From: Gammaproteobacteria bacterium
GTDB lineage: Bacteria > Pseudomonadota > Gammaproteobacteria > Burkholderiales > Rhodocyclaceae
Direction of reading: 5' to 3'
NCBI GenBank assembly: GCA_018819515.1
Contig: JAHJPX010000004.1
Location: 1-64,000 of the forward strand
Length of the DNA: 64,000 nucleotides
Part shown: one piece after another, positions 17,912 to 26,565 of the stretch
How positions within the stretch are numbered: the stretch's first letter is position 1
Layout of the letters: each line of letters begins with the position of its first letter
The notes under the pieces: generated by a model
What the model was told of the DNA's origin: nothing
Database searches by the model: none
The model's input: the letters and a program-made list of their open reading frames with translations, nothing else
Program-made: the position numbers and the translations under genes

Positions 17912-18694
17912 ATGAGCACACGTTCGCCGTCGATATTCCTGCTGTCGCTGTTGATGCCCGCACTCTGCCACGCCGCCGAAGCGACATGGAGCCTTGACAC
18001 CAAACTGCTGCACCACGGCGTGGATGAGTTTTCGCAGTCGGGAACCAAACTCGTCGAGGAGTCCGGTTGGGGGCCGGCCATCGCGCTGACCCGACGCCTG
18101 CCGGTTGGACCCGGGCAGTGGCGGGCGACCATCGAACTTGCCGACCATACGCTCGACTATGACGGACGAAGCCAGAGTGGCATTCCCGTCCGGTCAACGA
18201 CCGACTATCAGCGAATACGCGTGGCGACGGGATATAACCACCCGGTATCCGAAGAAACGAAACTGGGCGCGCAGTTCGAGATCGAATCGCTGGACAGGGA
18301 AATCAATGGCGTCGACAACATCGCCGGATTGAGTGAGAAGACGCTGTCCCGATGCCTGGTGCTGGGCCTGGAAACGACGATCGATCGCGTCGACCTGACG
18401 CTCGACGCCGTCGTCGGTTTGTCAGGATCGCAGAAGGTGTCGTCGCCCGGAATCATCGATGAGGTCGCCCTGCCCGAGGGAGATATGCTCGGGTTTCGCA
18501 TCGGTGCTGCCCTGCCCTTGGGCCGACTGGCGGAGGATGGCTTGAAATGGTCCGCGACTTCGGCCCTCGAGTATCTGCGTATCGACCGGAGCGAGAGCCG
18601 CCCCTGGTATCAGAATGGCGTCCAGCGCGGAATCCTCACGCAGCCGGAAACCCGACGCTGGTCGCTCGGCTTCGGCCTCGTGACCAAGTGGTAG
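17912..18694 (+). CDS. Putative outer-membrane beta-barrel protein
   Basis: A 260-residue protein with a signal peptide (MSTRSPSIFLLSLLMPALCHA, cleavage after residue 21). The mature chain shows repeated amphipathic strands (WRATIELADHTLDYDG, TKLGAQFEIESL, GFRIGAALPLG) and ends WSLGFGLVTKW, with aromatic last residue as in barrel proteins recognised by BAM. I do not recognise a named family. The start is fixed by the signal peptide, since the next Met would remove it. A strong hairpin ends 5 bp before the ATG, so translation initiation may be controlled or inefficient. The preceding lipoprotein gene could be functionally linked. Confidence 0.65.
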   Translation: MSTRSPSIFLLSLLMPALCHAAEATWSLDTKLLHHGVDEFSQSGTKLVEESGWGPAIALTRRLPVGPGQWRATIELADHTLDYDGRSQSGIPVRSTTDYQRIRVATGYNHPVSEETKLGAQFEIESLDREINGVDNIAGLSEKTLSRCLVLGLETTIDRVDLTLDAVVGLSGSQKVSSPGIIDEVALPEGDMLGFRIGAALPLGRLAEDGLKWSATSALEYLRIDRSESRPWYQNGVQRGILTQPETRRWSLGFGLVTKW

Positions 18695-18707
18695 AAGTTG
18701 CGCCGGC

Positions 18708-20132
18708 TTATTCGCCCTCGCCGAGATGCGCGATCGCGTTCGCGTAGTAAGCGAGCACTTCCCCCGCATCGGGCGCGGCCGTATATAGGCCGTCGTTTTC
18801 CTGGACAAGGTGCCGCAGGCTCAGCATGCGCAGCCCGACTGTGAACGCGTAGTCCTGATCCTGGCGCGGAATGTAGAGATGCGCCCCTCTCGCTTCGAGC
18901 TCTCGCATGCGGGCATGGGCCGCCGCTTTGAGGTCGAACTCCGACCACGCCCGCTGGGGCGCCTCGATGAACAGGCTGGCGACCAGCGACACCGGCAGGA
19001 CCGGCACCACCGATCCAATCTCCGCCATCAGACGTTCGGCGATCCGCATCACCGCCAGATGGCGTTCGTCGTCCGCCAGTCGTGGAAAATGAACGTTGTG
19101 TTCGCCGCACCATTCGCGCATCGACAGCGGCGTGCCGAAATTCACGCAGGCGTAACCGAAGCGATGCCAACGCCCCTGTACCGCCAGCCAGAGATTGCGT
19201 AGTTTGAACGCAAACGCAGTCTTCAGAACCGCGATCCGCCCCGGTCGAGGACGGTCCGGGTGCAGTTTGAGTAATTGACTGCGATCCTCCAGCACGCGGT
19301 CGTAGTTGAGTCCGACGGGGATGAACACGATGTCGCGCCGCTCCTCGCCTTCGCGCTCATCGAAGTTCTTCAGCATGTAGTCGAGCAGCCCGAATTTAGG
19401 CGGCCGAAGGCTGCCGTCGACCGTCAGCCCGCCCTCCGGAAAAACCGCCTGCGTGACCCCCGCCTCGGTCGCCATATGGACGTACCGCGCGAGCACGGTG
19501 CGATAAAGCGCATCGCCGGAGTTTCGCCGCACGAAGAACGCGCCCATCGCCCGCACCAGTTGCTGCAGCGGCCAGATCCGCGCCCACTCGCCCACCGCAT
19601 ACGACAGGGTCACCCGCTCGGCGGCGAGGAAGGCGACCAGCACGTAGTCCATGTTGCTGCGGTGGTTCATCACGAAAACCAGCGTCGACTTCGGGTTTAT
19701 GCGCGCCAGCGCCGTTTCGTCCACGTAGCCGATGCGTACGCGGTAAAGCAGCCTCGCCAAGCCGCGCGCCAGCGCGTAACCGACGCGAAAGTAGAGATAG
19801 GCATTGAACGACGGCACGATCTCGCGCGCATAGCGATCGACGCGGCGCCAAGTCACCGACAGCGGCTCGCCGCTCTGACTTGCATGGGTGGCGGCCGCGG
19901 CCTGAACCTTGGGGTCATGGAACAGGCGGTCGATCAGCACCTGGCGGCGAGTGACCTTGAATGAAGGAAGTTCTATCGACAGCCGGGTGTTGATCTGACC
20001 GATCATGCGATTGATGCGCCGGCGGAAGAACCAGCGCATGCTTGGCGCCAGCAGCAGGACCAATGCCGCCCAGCCGGCCAGTGCGACCAGAATGGCCACG
20101 AGCCACAGCGGCAAGGCCACCGTCTGCGTCAT
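18708..20132 (-). CDS. Membrane-anchored glycerophospholipid acyltransferase (PlsB/PlsC-like)
   Basis: A 474-residue acyltransferase. One N-terminal membrane helix (LWLVAILVALAGWAALVLLL) precedes a PlsC-type catalytic domain: block I NHRSNMD (H-x4-D, about residue 167), block II around GAFFVRRNSGD, block III VFPEGG and block IV IVFIPVGLNYD. The order and the C-terminal extension resemble glycerol-3-phosphate acyltransferase-like proteins rather than the short 1-acyl-glycerol type. It would transfer an acyl group to glycerol-3-phosphate or lysophosphatidate at the inner membrane. I chose ATG 20132, preceded by GGAGGAG at 3-4 bases; the longer frame upstream overlaps the divergent amidohydrolase gene. 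No operon partner is evident. Confidence 0.82.
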   Translation of the reverse strand: MTQTVALPLWLVAILVALAGWAALVLLLAPSMRWFFRRRINRMIGQINTRLSIELPSFKVTRRQVLIDRLFHDPKVQAAAATHASQSGEPLSVTWRRVDRYAREIVPSFNAYLYFRVGYALARGLARLLYRVRIGYVDETALARINPKSTLVFVMNHRSNMDYVLVAFLAAERVTLSYAVGEWARIWPLQQLVRAMGAFFVRRNSGDALYRTVLARYVHMATEAGVTQAVFPEGGLTVDGSLRPPKFGLLDYMLKNFDEREGEERRDIVFIPVGLNYDRVLEDRSQLLKLHPDRPRPGRIAVLKTAFAFKLRNLWLAVQGRWHRFGYACVNFGTPLSMREWCGEHNVHFPRLADDERHLAVMRIAERLMAEIGSVVPVLPVSLVASLFIEAPQRAWSEFDLKAAAHARMRELEARGAHLYIPRQDQDYAFTVGLRMLSLRHLVQENDGLYTAAPDAGEVLAYYANAIAHLGEGE

Positions 20133-20168
20133 GTCTCCTCCACGGTTCTTTTCTGCGATCATAGCAGC

Positions 20169-21395
20169 ATGAATCGCAACCGCCGCCGCTGGCTGGTGTC
20201 GGGCCTGGCGGGCATCGCCGGTATGGGAATGTGGCAGTTGCGGCGCTTCTGGCCGCATGATGGACTCGCCAATCCCTGTCTTGGCCCGCTGCCCGCCGAC
20301 CTCGCCCGCCACCCCCTCGTCCTGCAGGCCTGGCAGGGCCTCGACCCGCAACGCGTGTGGGATGCGCACGTACACTTTTTCACCAGCGCCGAGGCCGGCC
20401 ACGTCGACGGCGCAAATTGGCCACACTGGGCCTCGGAGATGCAGGCATCAATCATCGCCAATGCTGCCTGCACCGATCCCGCCGCGCCGGACTTCGTCGA
20501 CGCCTACCTCGGCCGCCTGCTGGCCCTGCTCGGCGACTTGCCGCCCGGCTACAAGGCGATGCTGCTGGCGCTCGACGTCCATCGCGACGAACGCGGCGAA
20601 GCCGTTCCCGCGCTTACCCACTTCAGTGTCACCAACAACGCCTGCGCCGCGGCAGCGCAGCGTGCGCCTGATCGATTCGAGTGGATCGCCTCCATCCATC
20701 CCTACCGTCCCGACGCGCTCGACGAACTGGTGCGGGTGAAGGCGCTCGGCGCGCGCGCGATCAAGTGGATTCCATCGGCGCAAGGCATCGATCCCGCCAG
20801 CCCACGCTGCGATGCCTTCTATGCCGCGCTCGCCGACGCGCGTCTGCCGTTGCTCACCCACACCGGCCAGGAGCGCGCCACCCCCGGCGACGACGAACTC
20901 GGCAATCCCCTGCGCCTGCGCCGCGCACTCGACCGCGGTGTGCGCATCATCGCCGCGCATTGCGCGACCATGGGCCAGGACCGCGACCTCGACGCCGGCC
21001 CGGATGGGCCGATGGTCGACAGCTTTACGCTGTTCGAGCGGCTGATGGACGAGCCGCGCTACGAGAAGCTGCTGGTTGGCGATCTCGCCGCCATCCCGCA
21101 ATTCGGCCGCACCGGCGCGGCGCTCAAGCGCATCCTCGAACGCGGCGCAATTGACGGCGACTGGCGCCGCCGGCTACTGCACGGAAGCGACTACCCGCTG
21201 CCCGGCCTGCTACCGCTCTATTCGCCGAGTGACCTTGCCGCCCAAGGTATGCTCGATCCTGCCGCCGTGGAGCCGCTGATCGCCATCCGCCGCCACAATC
21301 CGCTGCTGTTCGACTTCGTCTTCAAGCGCAGCCTGCGCCTCGACGGCAAGCGCCTGGCCGATGACGTTTTCCACACGCGCGACTTCTTCGTCTGA
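20169..21395 (+). CDS. Amidohydrolase-family metal-dependent hydrolase
   Basis: A 408-residue TIM-barrel hydrolase of the amidohydrolase 2 (PF04909) kind. Metal-site motifs: VWDAHVHFF (HxH, about 67-69), LLTHTG (His about 237), IIAAHCA and, at the end, LLHGSDYPLPG (Asp about 342). The N-terminus is twin-arginine-like or a membrane anchor (MNRNRRRWLVSGLAGIAGMGMW), unusual for this mostly cytoplasmic family and suggesting export or tethering. The start at 20169 lies 36 bp from the divergent acyltransferase start, so the two share a promoter region. Substrate not predictable; decarboxylase or lactonase members exist. Confidence 0.78.
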   Translation: MNRNRRRWLVSGLAGIAGMGMWQLRRFWPHDGLANPCLGPLPADLARHPLVLQAWQGLDPQRVWDAHVHFFTSAEAGHVDGANWPHWASEMQASIIANAACTDPAAPDFVDAYLGRLLALLGDLPPGYKAMLLALDVHRDERGEAVPALTHFSVTNNACAAAAQRAPDRFEWIASIHPYRPDALDELVRVKALGARAIKWIPSAQGIDPASPRCDAFYAALADARLPLLTHTGQERATPGDDELGNPLRLRRALDRGVRIIAAHCATMGQDRDLDAGPDGPMVDSFTLFERLMDEPRYEKLLVGDLAAIPQFGRTGAALKRILERGAIDGDWRRRLLHGSDYPLPGLLPLYSPSDLAAQGMLDPAAVEPLIAIRRHNPLLFDFVFKRSLRLDGKRLADDVFHTRDFFV

Positions 21396-21417
21396 GGCCC
21401 GCCGGTAGAATGTTGGC

Positions 21418-22839
21418 ATGAAATTCCTGCGCCACCTGCTGTTCGCCCTCGCCGTCATGCCGCTGATCGCCCACGCCGAGCGGTTACCGGCCACCGTTGC
21501 CAACGCCCTCAAGGCGGCGGGCATTCCACGCTCCGCCGTCGGCATCGTCGTCCAGGACGCTAGTGGCGTGTCGCCACGGCTGACTTTCAACGCCGACCGG
21601 GCGATGAATCCGGCTTCGACGATGAAGCTGCTCACCACCTTCGCCGGGCTCGAACTGCTCGGCCCCGCGTTCACCTGGAAGACCACCGCCTGGTCCGACG
21701 CGCCGCTCGACGATGGTGTGCTCGCCGGCGACCTCTACCTGCGCGGCAGCGCCGACCCGAAGCTGACCTTCGAGCAGTTCTGGCTGCTGCTGCGCGACCT
21801 CCGCGCGCGCGGCGTACGCGACGTCGCCGGCGATCTGGTGCTCGACCGCAGCCTGCTGGCCCCGTTCGGGCACGATCCCGCCGCCTTCGACGAGAAGCCG
21901 CTGCGGCCGTACAACGTCGGTCCCGACGCGCTGCTGCTCAACTTCAAGACGGTTCGCCTGACGCTGGTGCCCGACGTGGCGACGCAGTCGGTACGCGTAC
22001 TGGCCGAGCCCGAGCCGACCAACCTCGATGTCGTCAACCTGATGAGCCTGGACAGCAACGGCTGCCCGGAAAGCTGGCGCGAGAACCTGCACGCCGATCT
22101 GACGCAGAAAGACAAACGCTGGCGACTGGTGCTGACCGGCGTCTATCCGGCCAGTTGCGAGGAGAAGGCCTGGCGCATCGGCCTCATGGCGCACGACGAG
22201 TACGTGCGCGGCGTCTTCGAACAACTGTGGACGGAACTCGGCGGTACGCTGAAAGGCGGCGTACGCGATGGCGTCGTCCCGGAAACGGCGCGTCAACTGG
22301 CGACCATCGAATCGCAGACGCTGGCCGAGATGGTGCGCGACATCAACAAGTACTCCAACAACGTGATGGCCAGGCAACTGTTCCTGACCATGGGCGCGGA
22401 AGCGGGCCATCGGCCGGTGCGAAACGAGGATGCCGACGCGGTCGTGCGGGCCTGGCTGGACGAACACGATCTGCACTTCCCGGAACTGGTACTCGACAAC
22501 GGTTCGGGCCTCTCGCGGAACGAACGAATTTCGGCGCACAACCTCGCTCGCCTGCTGGCCGCCATCTGGAACAGCGCGGTGATGCCGGAACTGGTCTCCT
22601 CGTTGCCGCTCTCGGCGGTGGATGGCACCATGAAGAAGCGGCTCAACGGCAACGGCGTCGCCGGTCAGGCGCACCTCAAGACCGGCACGCTGGATGGCGT
22701 CAAGACCATCGCCGGCTACGTGCTCGACCGAAAGGGCCGGCGGCAGATCGTCGTCTTTCTGGTAAACCATCCCAACGCCCGCAATGCGCAGGCGGCGCAG
22801 GACGCCCTGCTGGACTGGGTTTACGAAGGCGGTCCGTGA
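21418..22839 (+). CDS. dacB: D-alanyl-D-alanine carboxypeptidase/endopeptidase (PBP4, DacB)
   Basis: A 473-residue periplasmic class C low-molecular-weight penicillin-binding protein that trims and cleaves peptidoglycan cross-links. A signal peptide (residues 1-20, ...PLIAHA) is followed by the three active-site motifs: S67-TM-K70 in MNPASTMKLLTT, S313-N-N315, and K421-T-G423. Usual length for PBP4. Just before the SxxK motif the dispersed 23-bp element lies in the gene in antisense orientation, read in frame as GVSPRLTF. The residue count there is near normal, so the element fills a variable strand rather than adding length. The start lies 22 bp after the amidohydrolase stop. Confidence 0.93.
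   Translation: MKFLRHLLFALAVMPLIAHAERLPATVANALKAAGIPRSAVGIVVQDASGVSPRLTFNADRAMNPASTMKLLTTFAGLELLGPAFTWKTTAWSDAPLDDGVLAGDLYLRGSADPKLTFEQFWLLLRDLRARGVRDVAGDLVLDRSLLAPFGHDPAAFDEKPLRPYNVGPDALLLNFKTVRLTLVPDVATQSVRVLAEPEPTNLDVVNLMSLDSNGCPESWRENLHADLTQKDKRWRLVLTGVYPASCEEKAWRIGLMAHDEYVRGVFEQLWTELGGTLKGGVRDGVVPETARQLATIESQTLAEMVRDINKYSNNVMARQLFLTMGAEAGHRPVRNEDADAVVRAWLDEHDLHFPELVLDNGSGLSRNERISAHNLARLLAAIWNSAVMPELVSSLPLSAVDGTMKKRLNGNGVAGQAHLKTGTLDGVKTIAGYVLDRKGRRQIVVFLVNHPNARNAQAAQDALLDWVYEGGP
21565..21587 (-). repeat. Dispersed palindromic element, copy 2 (inside dacB)
   Basis: Minus-strand core AAAGTCAGCC-GTGGCGAC-ACGCC, identical to copies 1 and 3 over all 23 bases. On the coding strand of dacB it is read GVSPRLTF, directly upstream of the active-site serine. 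Confidence 0.85.
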
Positions 22840-22847
22840 CCACGCGA

Positions 22848-22870
22848 AAAGTCAGCCGTGGCGACACGCC
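22848..22870 (+). repeat. Dispersed palindromic element, copy 3 (between dacB and pit)
   Basis: Core AAAGTCAGCC-GTGGCGAC-ACGCC, extended to CGCGAA on the left and GCC on the right. Intergenic: begins 9 bp after the dacB stop and ends 44 bp before pit. Confidence 0.85.
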
Positions 22871-22914
22871 GCCAAGCAAGACCAACGGTGCCGATCAGGC
22901 GTAGGCTGCGAGAC

Positions 22915-23949
22915 ATGAACACCGTGCTCGCGCTCGCCGTCTTCGCCGTGCTGATCGTCCTGCTGTTCGACTACACGAACGGCTTCCACGACGCGGCCAA
23001 CATCATCGCCAGCGCCATCGCCTCGCGTGCGATGACGCCGGTGCAGGCGGTGGTGGTCGTCGGCATCGCCGAGTTCCTCGGCCCGCTGCTGGGCGGCACC
23101 GCGGTAGCCAACACCATCGGCTCATTTATTTCGCTGGACGACATCGCAGCACCTGCCGCCCTGACCATTATCGTCTGCGGCCTCGTCGGCGCCATTGCCT
23201 GGAACCTGTTCACCTGGTGGCGCGGCATTCCCTCCTCGTCCTCGCATGCGCTGGTCGGCGGACTGGCCGGCGCGGTGGTGGTTTCGGCCGGGCCCGACCA
23301 TGTGGCCTGGGGCTTCGTCGAGCTTGCGCAAGGCCACATCACCGGCGTGACCAAGGTGCTGGCGGCGCTGCTGCTGTCACCACTGGCCGGCTTCTGGGTC
23401 GGCTTCCTCCTGCACCGCTTCATGGTCGGGCTGCTGCGCCGCGCACGGCCGAGCATGAACCGCAATCTGCGCAAAGCGCAATGGCTCACCGCCGCCGGAC
23501 TCGGCTTTTCGCACGGCGCCAACGATGCGCAGAAAAGCATGGGCATTCTGACGCTGGTGCTGCTGCTCGGCGGTTTCATCGACAAGTTCGAGGTGCCGTT
23601 CTGGGTCATGCTGGCGTGCGCAACGGCGATCACCTGCGGCATCCTCTCCGGCGGCTGGCGCATCGTGCGCACGCTCGGCTTCGCCATCTACAAGGTGCGG
23701 CCGTTGCACGCCATCGACTCGCAACTCACCTCGGCGGCGGTGATCTTCGCCGCCTCGGCCATCGGTGCGCCGGTGTCGACGACCCACGTCGTCGCCACTT
23801 CGATCATGGGCATCGGCGCCTCGGAACGGCCGAAGGCGGTGCGCTGGGCCAAGGCCGGCGAGATCGCCACCACCTGGGTAATCACCATTCCCGGCGCGGC
23901 CGCCGTGTCGGTCGCCTTTTCCTACCTTTTGCGGACGGTCATGCCATGA
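22915..23949 (+). CDS. pit: Inorganic phosphate transporter, PiT family
   Basis: A 344-residue inner-membrane carrier, low-affinity uptake of metal phosphate or phosphate driven by proton or sodium. Both PiT signatures are present: FDYTNGFHDAANIIA (about 21-35) in the first half and GFSHGANDAQKSMGILTL (about 201-218) in the second. About ten hydrophobic segments. Shorter than E. coli PitA (499), as is usual for the bacterial forms paired with a DUF47 protein. I chose ATG 22915; the frame extends upstream through the dispersed repeat, which argues against the longer start. The stop overlaps the next gene in ATGA. Confidence 0.93.
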   Translation: MNTVLALAVFAVLIVLLFDYTNGFHDAANIIASAIASRAMTPVQAVVVVGIAEFLGPLLGGTAVANTIGSFISLDDIAAPAALTIIVCGLVGAIAWNLFTWWRGIPSSSSHALVGGLAGAVVVSAGPDHVAWGFVELAQGHITGVTKVLAALLLSPLAGFWVGFLLHRFMVGLLRRARPSMNRNLRKAQWLTAAGLGFSHGANDAQKSMGILTLVLLLGGFIDKFEVPFWVMLACATAITCGILSGGWRIVRTLGFAIYKVRPLHAIDSQLTSAAVIFAASAIGAPVSTTHVVATSIMGIGASERPKAVRWAKAGEIATTWVITIPGAAAVSVAFSYLLRTVMP

Positions 23950-24590
23950 GCGACGAACAAGCCAAATCCCTGCCGGCCAGGCTCTTCGAACGCTTCTTCC
24001 CGAAGACGCCCGATTTCTTCTCCCTACTGCACAAGCAAAGTCTCCAGGTGGTGCACACGGTCGGCCTGCTGGTGCGTTTCATGGAAACCAACGAAGAGGC
24101 GATCAGCCTGGAAATCCGCGCCGACGAACACGCCGCCGACCGAGTCAAGATGGCCAACGTGCACATCCTCAACGAGGCGTTCTCGACGCCGATCGACCGC
24201 GAGGACATCTATCGCGCCATCATGACGCTCGACGAAGTGGTGAACGGCTGCAAGGACGCCGTCAACGACATGCATGCGCTCTCGCTGTTGCCGGACGAAG
24301 TGACGCTGGAGTTCTCGCGCAAGCTGCTGGATGGCGTCAGGGCGCTGGAAGCCGGCTTCGGCAAGCTGGCGACGAATCCGGCCGATGCCGCCCACGACGC
24401 CGACGCGGCGCGCAAGGCTGAACGCAAGATCGAGAAGTTCTACCGCAAGGCGCTGGCGCAGCTATTCCAGGGCGACGACTACCTCAACATGCTCAAGCGG
24501 CGCGAGATCTACCGCCACCTGATCACCGCCGCCGAGCGCATGGCGCATTGCGCCAACACGCTGCACGACATCGTCGTAAAGATGGTCTGA
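23946..24590 (+). CDS. DUF47 (PhoU-like) phosphate transport regulator
   Basis: A 214-residue all-helical cytoplasmic protein of the DUF47/PhoU-like family, usual companion of PiT carriers. It starts within the pit stop codon (ATGA), so the pair is translationally coupled. PhoU-type E/D-rich helices can be seen (EIRADEHAADRVKMANVHIL, TLDEVVNGCKDAVNDM). It probably adjusts carrier activity in response to intracellular phosphate or metal phosphate; this is known for the family only in outline. A copy of the dispersed element begins 6 bp after its stop. Confidence 0.9.
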   Translation: MSDEQAKSLPARLFERFFPKTPDFFSLLHKQSLQVVHTVGLLVRFMETNEEAISLEIRADEHAADRVKMANVHILNEAFSTPIDREDIYRAIMTLDEVVNGCKDAVNDMHALSLLPDEVTLEFSRKLLDGVRALEAGFGKLATNPADAAHDADAARKAERKIEKFYRKALAQLFQGDDYLNMLKRREIYRHLITAAERMAHCANTLHDIVVKMV

Positions 24591-24595
24591 CGCGA

Positions 24596-24618
24596 AAAGT
24601 CAGCCGTGGCGGTACGCC
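24596..24618 (+). repeat. Dispersed palindromic element, copy 4 (between DUF47 and a convergent gene)
   Basis: Core AAAGTCAGCC-GTGGCGGT-ACGCC with the same CGCGA left flank as copy 3. It fills the 31-bp gap between two convergent stop codons (24590 and 24622). Confidence 0.85.
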
Positions 24619-24621
24619 GCC

Positions 24622-25044
24622 TCAGTCGGGCAGCGGCATCGTCCGCTTGTCCAGCAACGCCAGCCAGCCGCGGATGACGCGGTAGAGCAGCCACAGGCCG
24701 AGCACGGCGATGATCAGCAAGGCGAACGGAATGCCGATAAAGGTGAAGAACAGTACTACAGCGCCCAGCGCCCAGGCTGCCGCGATCCAGAAGGTACGGA
24801 GCTGCCAGCGCCAGTGTGACTCGAGCCATGTGCCCGTCACATTGCCGCGTGTGACGTAGTTGATGATGACGGCAATGATGGACGGCCAGCCGAACAGGAA
24901 ACTGCCGACGATGGTCGCCGGGCCAAGCACACCACCCAGAGCCGAGATGCCGTGCAGTGCATACATCACGTGGCACCAGGCCTTCTGGCCATCGAGATCG
25001 GTGGTCGGAGCAACCAGCTCTCCATTCGGTTCGTAGTCGGCCAT
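24622..25044 (-). CDS. DUF4870-like small membrane protein
   Basis: A 140-residue protein with a hydrophilic N-terminus (MADYEPNGELVAPTTDLDGQ) and three to four hydrophobic segments (about 30-60, 82-106, 108-128). The pattern FLFGWPSIIAVIINYVTRG followed by TWLESHWRWQLRTFW is characteristic of DUF4870-type membrane proteins common in betaproteobacteria. Function unknown. The start, ATG 25044, lies 11 bp after the ubiD stop and is preceded by GGGAGAA, so it is probably cotranscribed with ubiD. Confidence 0.78.
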   Translation of the reverse strand: MADYEPNGELVAPTTDLDGQKAWCHVMYALHGISALGGVLGPATIVGSFLFGWPSIIAVIINYVTRGNVTGTWLESHWRWQLRTFWIAAAWALGAVVLFFTFIGIPFALLIIAVLGLWLLYRVIRGWLALLDKRTMPLPD

Positions 25045-25055
25045 GCAGTTCTCCC

Positions 25056-26519
25056 TTATAGCCCAAGTTGCTGCCAAAGCGCATCGACGCGCCGCTTCAC
25101 TTCGTCGTCCATGACGATCGGCCGGCCCCATTCCCGGGCGGTTTCTCCCGGCCACTTGTTGGTGGCGTCGATGCCCATCTTGCTGCCCAGCCCGACCACC
25201 GGCGACGCGAAGTCCAGATAATCTATGGGCGTGTTCTCGGCAATCAAGGTGTCGCGTGCCGCATCGACACGCGTGGTCAGCGCCCACACCACTTCCTTCC
25301 ACTCGCGAATGTCGACATCGTCGTCGGTGACGATGATGAACTTGGTGTACATGAACTGGCGCAGGAAGCTCCAGATGCCGAACATCACGCGCTTGGCGTG
25401 GCCGGGGTACTGCTTCTTCATGCTCACCACCGCGAGGCGATATGAACAGCCTTCGGGCGGCAGGTAGAAGTCGGTGATCTCGGGAAACTGCTTTTGCAGC
25501 AGCGGCACAAAGACTTCGTTGAGCGCCACGCCCAGCATCGCCGGCTCGTCGGGCGGCTTGCCGGTGTAGGTGCTGTGATAGATCGGATTGCGGCGCATGG
25601 TGATGCGCTCGATGGTGAACACCGGAAACTCCGCCTGCTCGTTGTAGTAGCCGGTGTGGTCTCCATACGGACCTTCCGTCGCCGTCTCGTTTGGATGAAT
25701 CACGCCTTCGAGCACGATCTCGCTCGACGCCGGCACCTGCAGGTCGGAGCCGAGACACTTGACGAGTTCTGTCTTGGCGCCGCGCAGCAGGCCGGCAAAC
25801 TGGTATTCGGAGAGCGTGTCCGGTACCGGCGTCACCGCGCCGAGGATGGTCGCCGGATCGGCCCCGATCACCACCGCGACCGGGAAAGGCACGCCCGGAT
25901 TCTTCTCGCAATGGTCGCGGAAATCGAGCGCGCCGCCGCGATGCGCCAGCCAGCGCATGATGACCTTGTTCGGGCCGATCACTTGTTGCCGATAGATGCC
26001 GAGATTTTGCCGCGCCTTGTTCGGCCCGCGCGTCACCGTCAGGCCCCAGGTGATCAGCGGCGCCACGTCGCCCGGCCAGCAGGTCTGTATCGGCAGCCGC
26101 GAGAGATCGACTTGACTGCCTTCCCACACCACTTCCTGACACGGCGCGGACGACAACACCTTCGGCGCCATGTTCAGCACCTGCTTCAGCGCCGGCAATT
26201 TCTCCCAGGCGTCGCGCAGGCCCTTGGGCGGCTCGGGCTCCTTCAGGTAGGCCAGCAGTTCGCCCACCTGGCGTAGCGCCATGACTGACTCTTGCCCCAT
26301 GCCCAATGCGACGCGCCTGGCGGTTCCGAACAGGTTGCCGAGTACCGGGATATCGGAACCCTTCGGCCTCTCGAACAGGATCGCCGGCCCGCCGGTGCGC
26401 AGCACGCGGTCGCAGATCTCGGTCATCTCAAGCTTCGGATCGACTTCGATACCAACGCGCTTCAGCTCGCCGAGCTTCTCCAACTGGGACAGGAAATCGC
26501 GCAAGTCGTGATATTTCAT
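25056..26519 (-). CDS. ubiD: 4-hydroxy-3-polyprenylbenzoate decarboxylase UbiD
   Basis: A 487-residue prenylated-FMN-dependent decarboxylase that removes the carboxyl group of polyprenyl-hydroxybenzoate in ubiquinone synthesis. It begins MKYHDLRDFLSQLEKLGELKRV and carries the UbiD core: CWPGDVAPLITWGLTVTRGP, KVIMRWLAHRGGALDF, and the catalytic-region ASSEIVLEGVIHPNETATEGPYGDHTGYYN with the E-x-E/R arrangement. Full length (E. coli 497). The start was set at ATG 26519 because the longer frame has no homology. The adjacent ubiA at 27483 belongs to the step just before, though a lipid kinase gene separates them. The flavin prenyltransferase UbiX is not here. Confidence 0.95.
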   Translation of the reverse strand: MKYHDLRDFLSQLEKLGELKRVGIEVDPKLEMTEICDRVLRTGGPAILFERPKGSDIPVLGNLFGTARRVALGMGQESVMALRQVGELLAYLKEPEPPKGLRDAWEKLPALKQVLNMAPKVLSSAPCQEVVWEGSQVDLSRLPIQTCWPGDVAPLITWGLTVTRGPNKARQNLGIYRQQVIGPNKVIMRWLAHRGGALDFRDHCEKNPGVPFPVAVVIGADPATILGAVTPVPDTLSEYQFAGLLRGAKTELVKCLGSDLQVPASSEIVLEGVIHPNETATEGPYGDHTGYYNEQAEFPVFTIERITMRRNPIYHSTYTGKPPDEPAMLGVALNEVFVPLLQKQFPEITDFYLPPEGCSYRLAVVSMKKQYPGHAKRVMFGIWSFLRQFMYTKFIIVTDDDVDIREWKEVVWALTTRVDAARDTLIAENTPIDYLDFASPVVGLGSKMGIDATNKWPGETAREWGRPIVMDDEVKRRVDALWQQLGL

Positions 26520-26565
26520 GCCGGGGAGTTTCCGAAGCGAAAAGTTGCGGGCATTATAGCGACCC

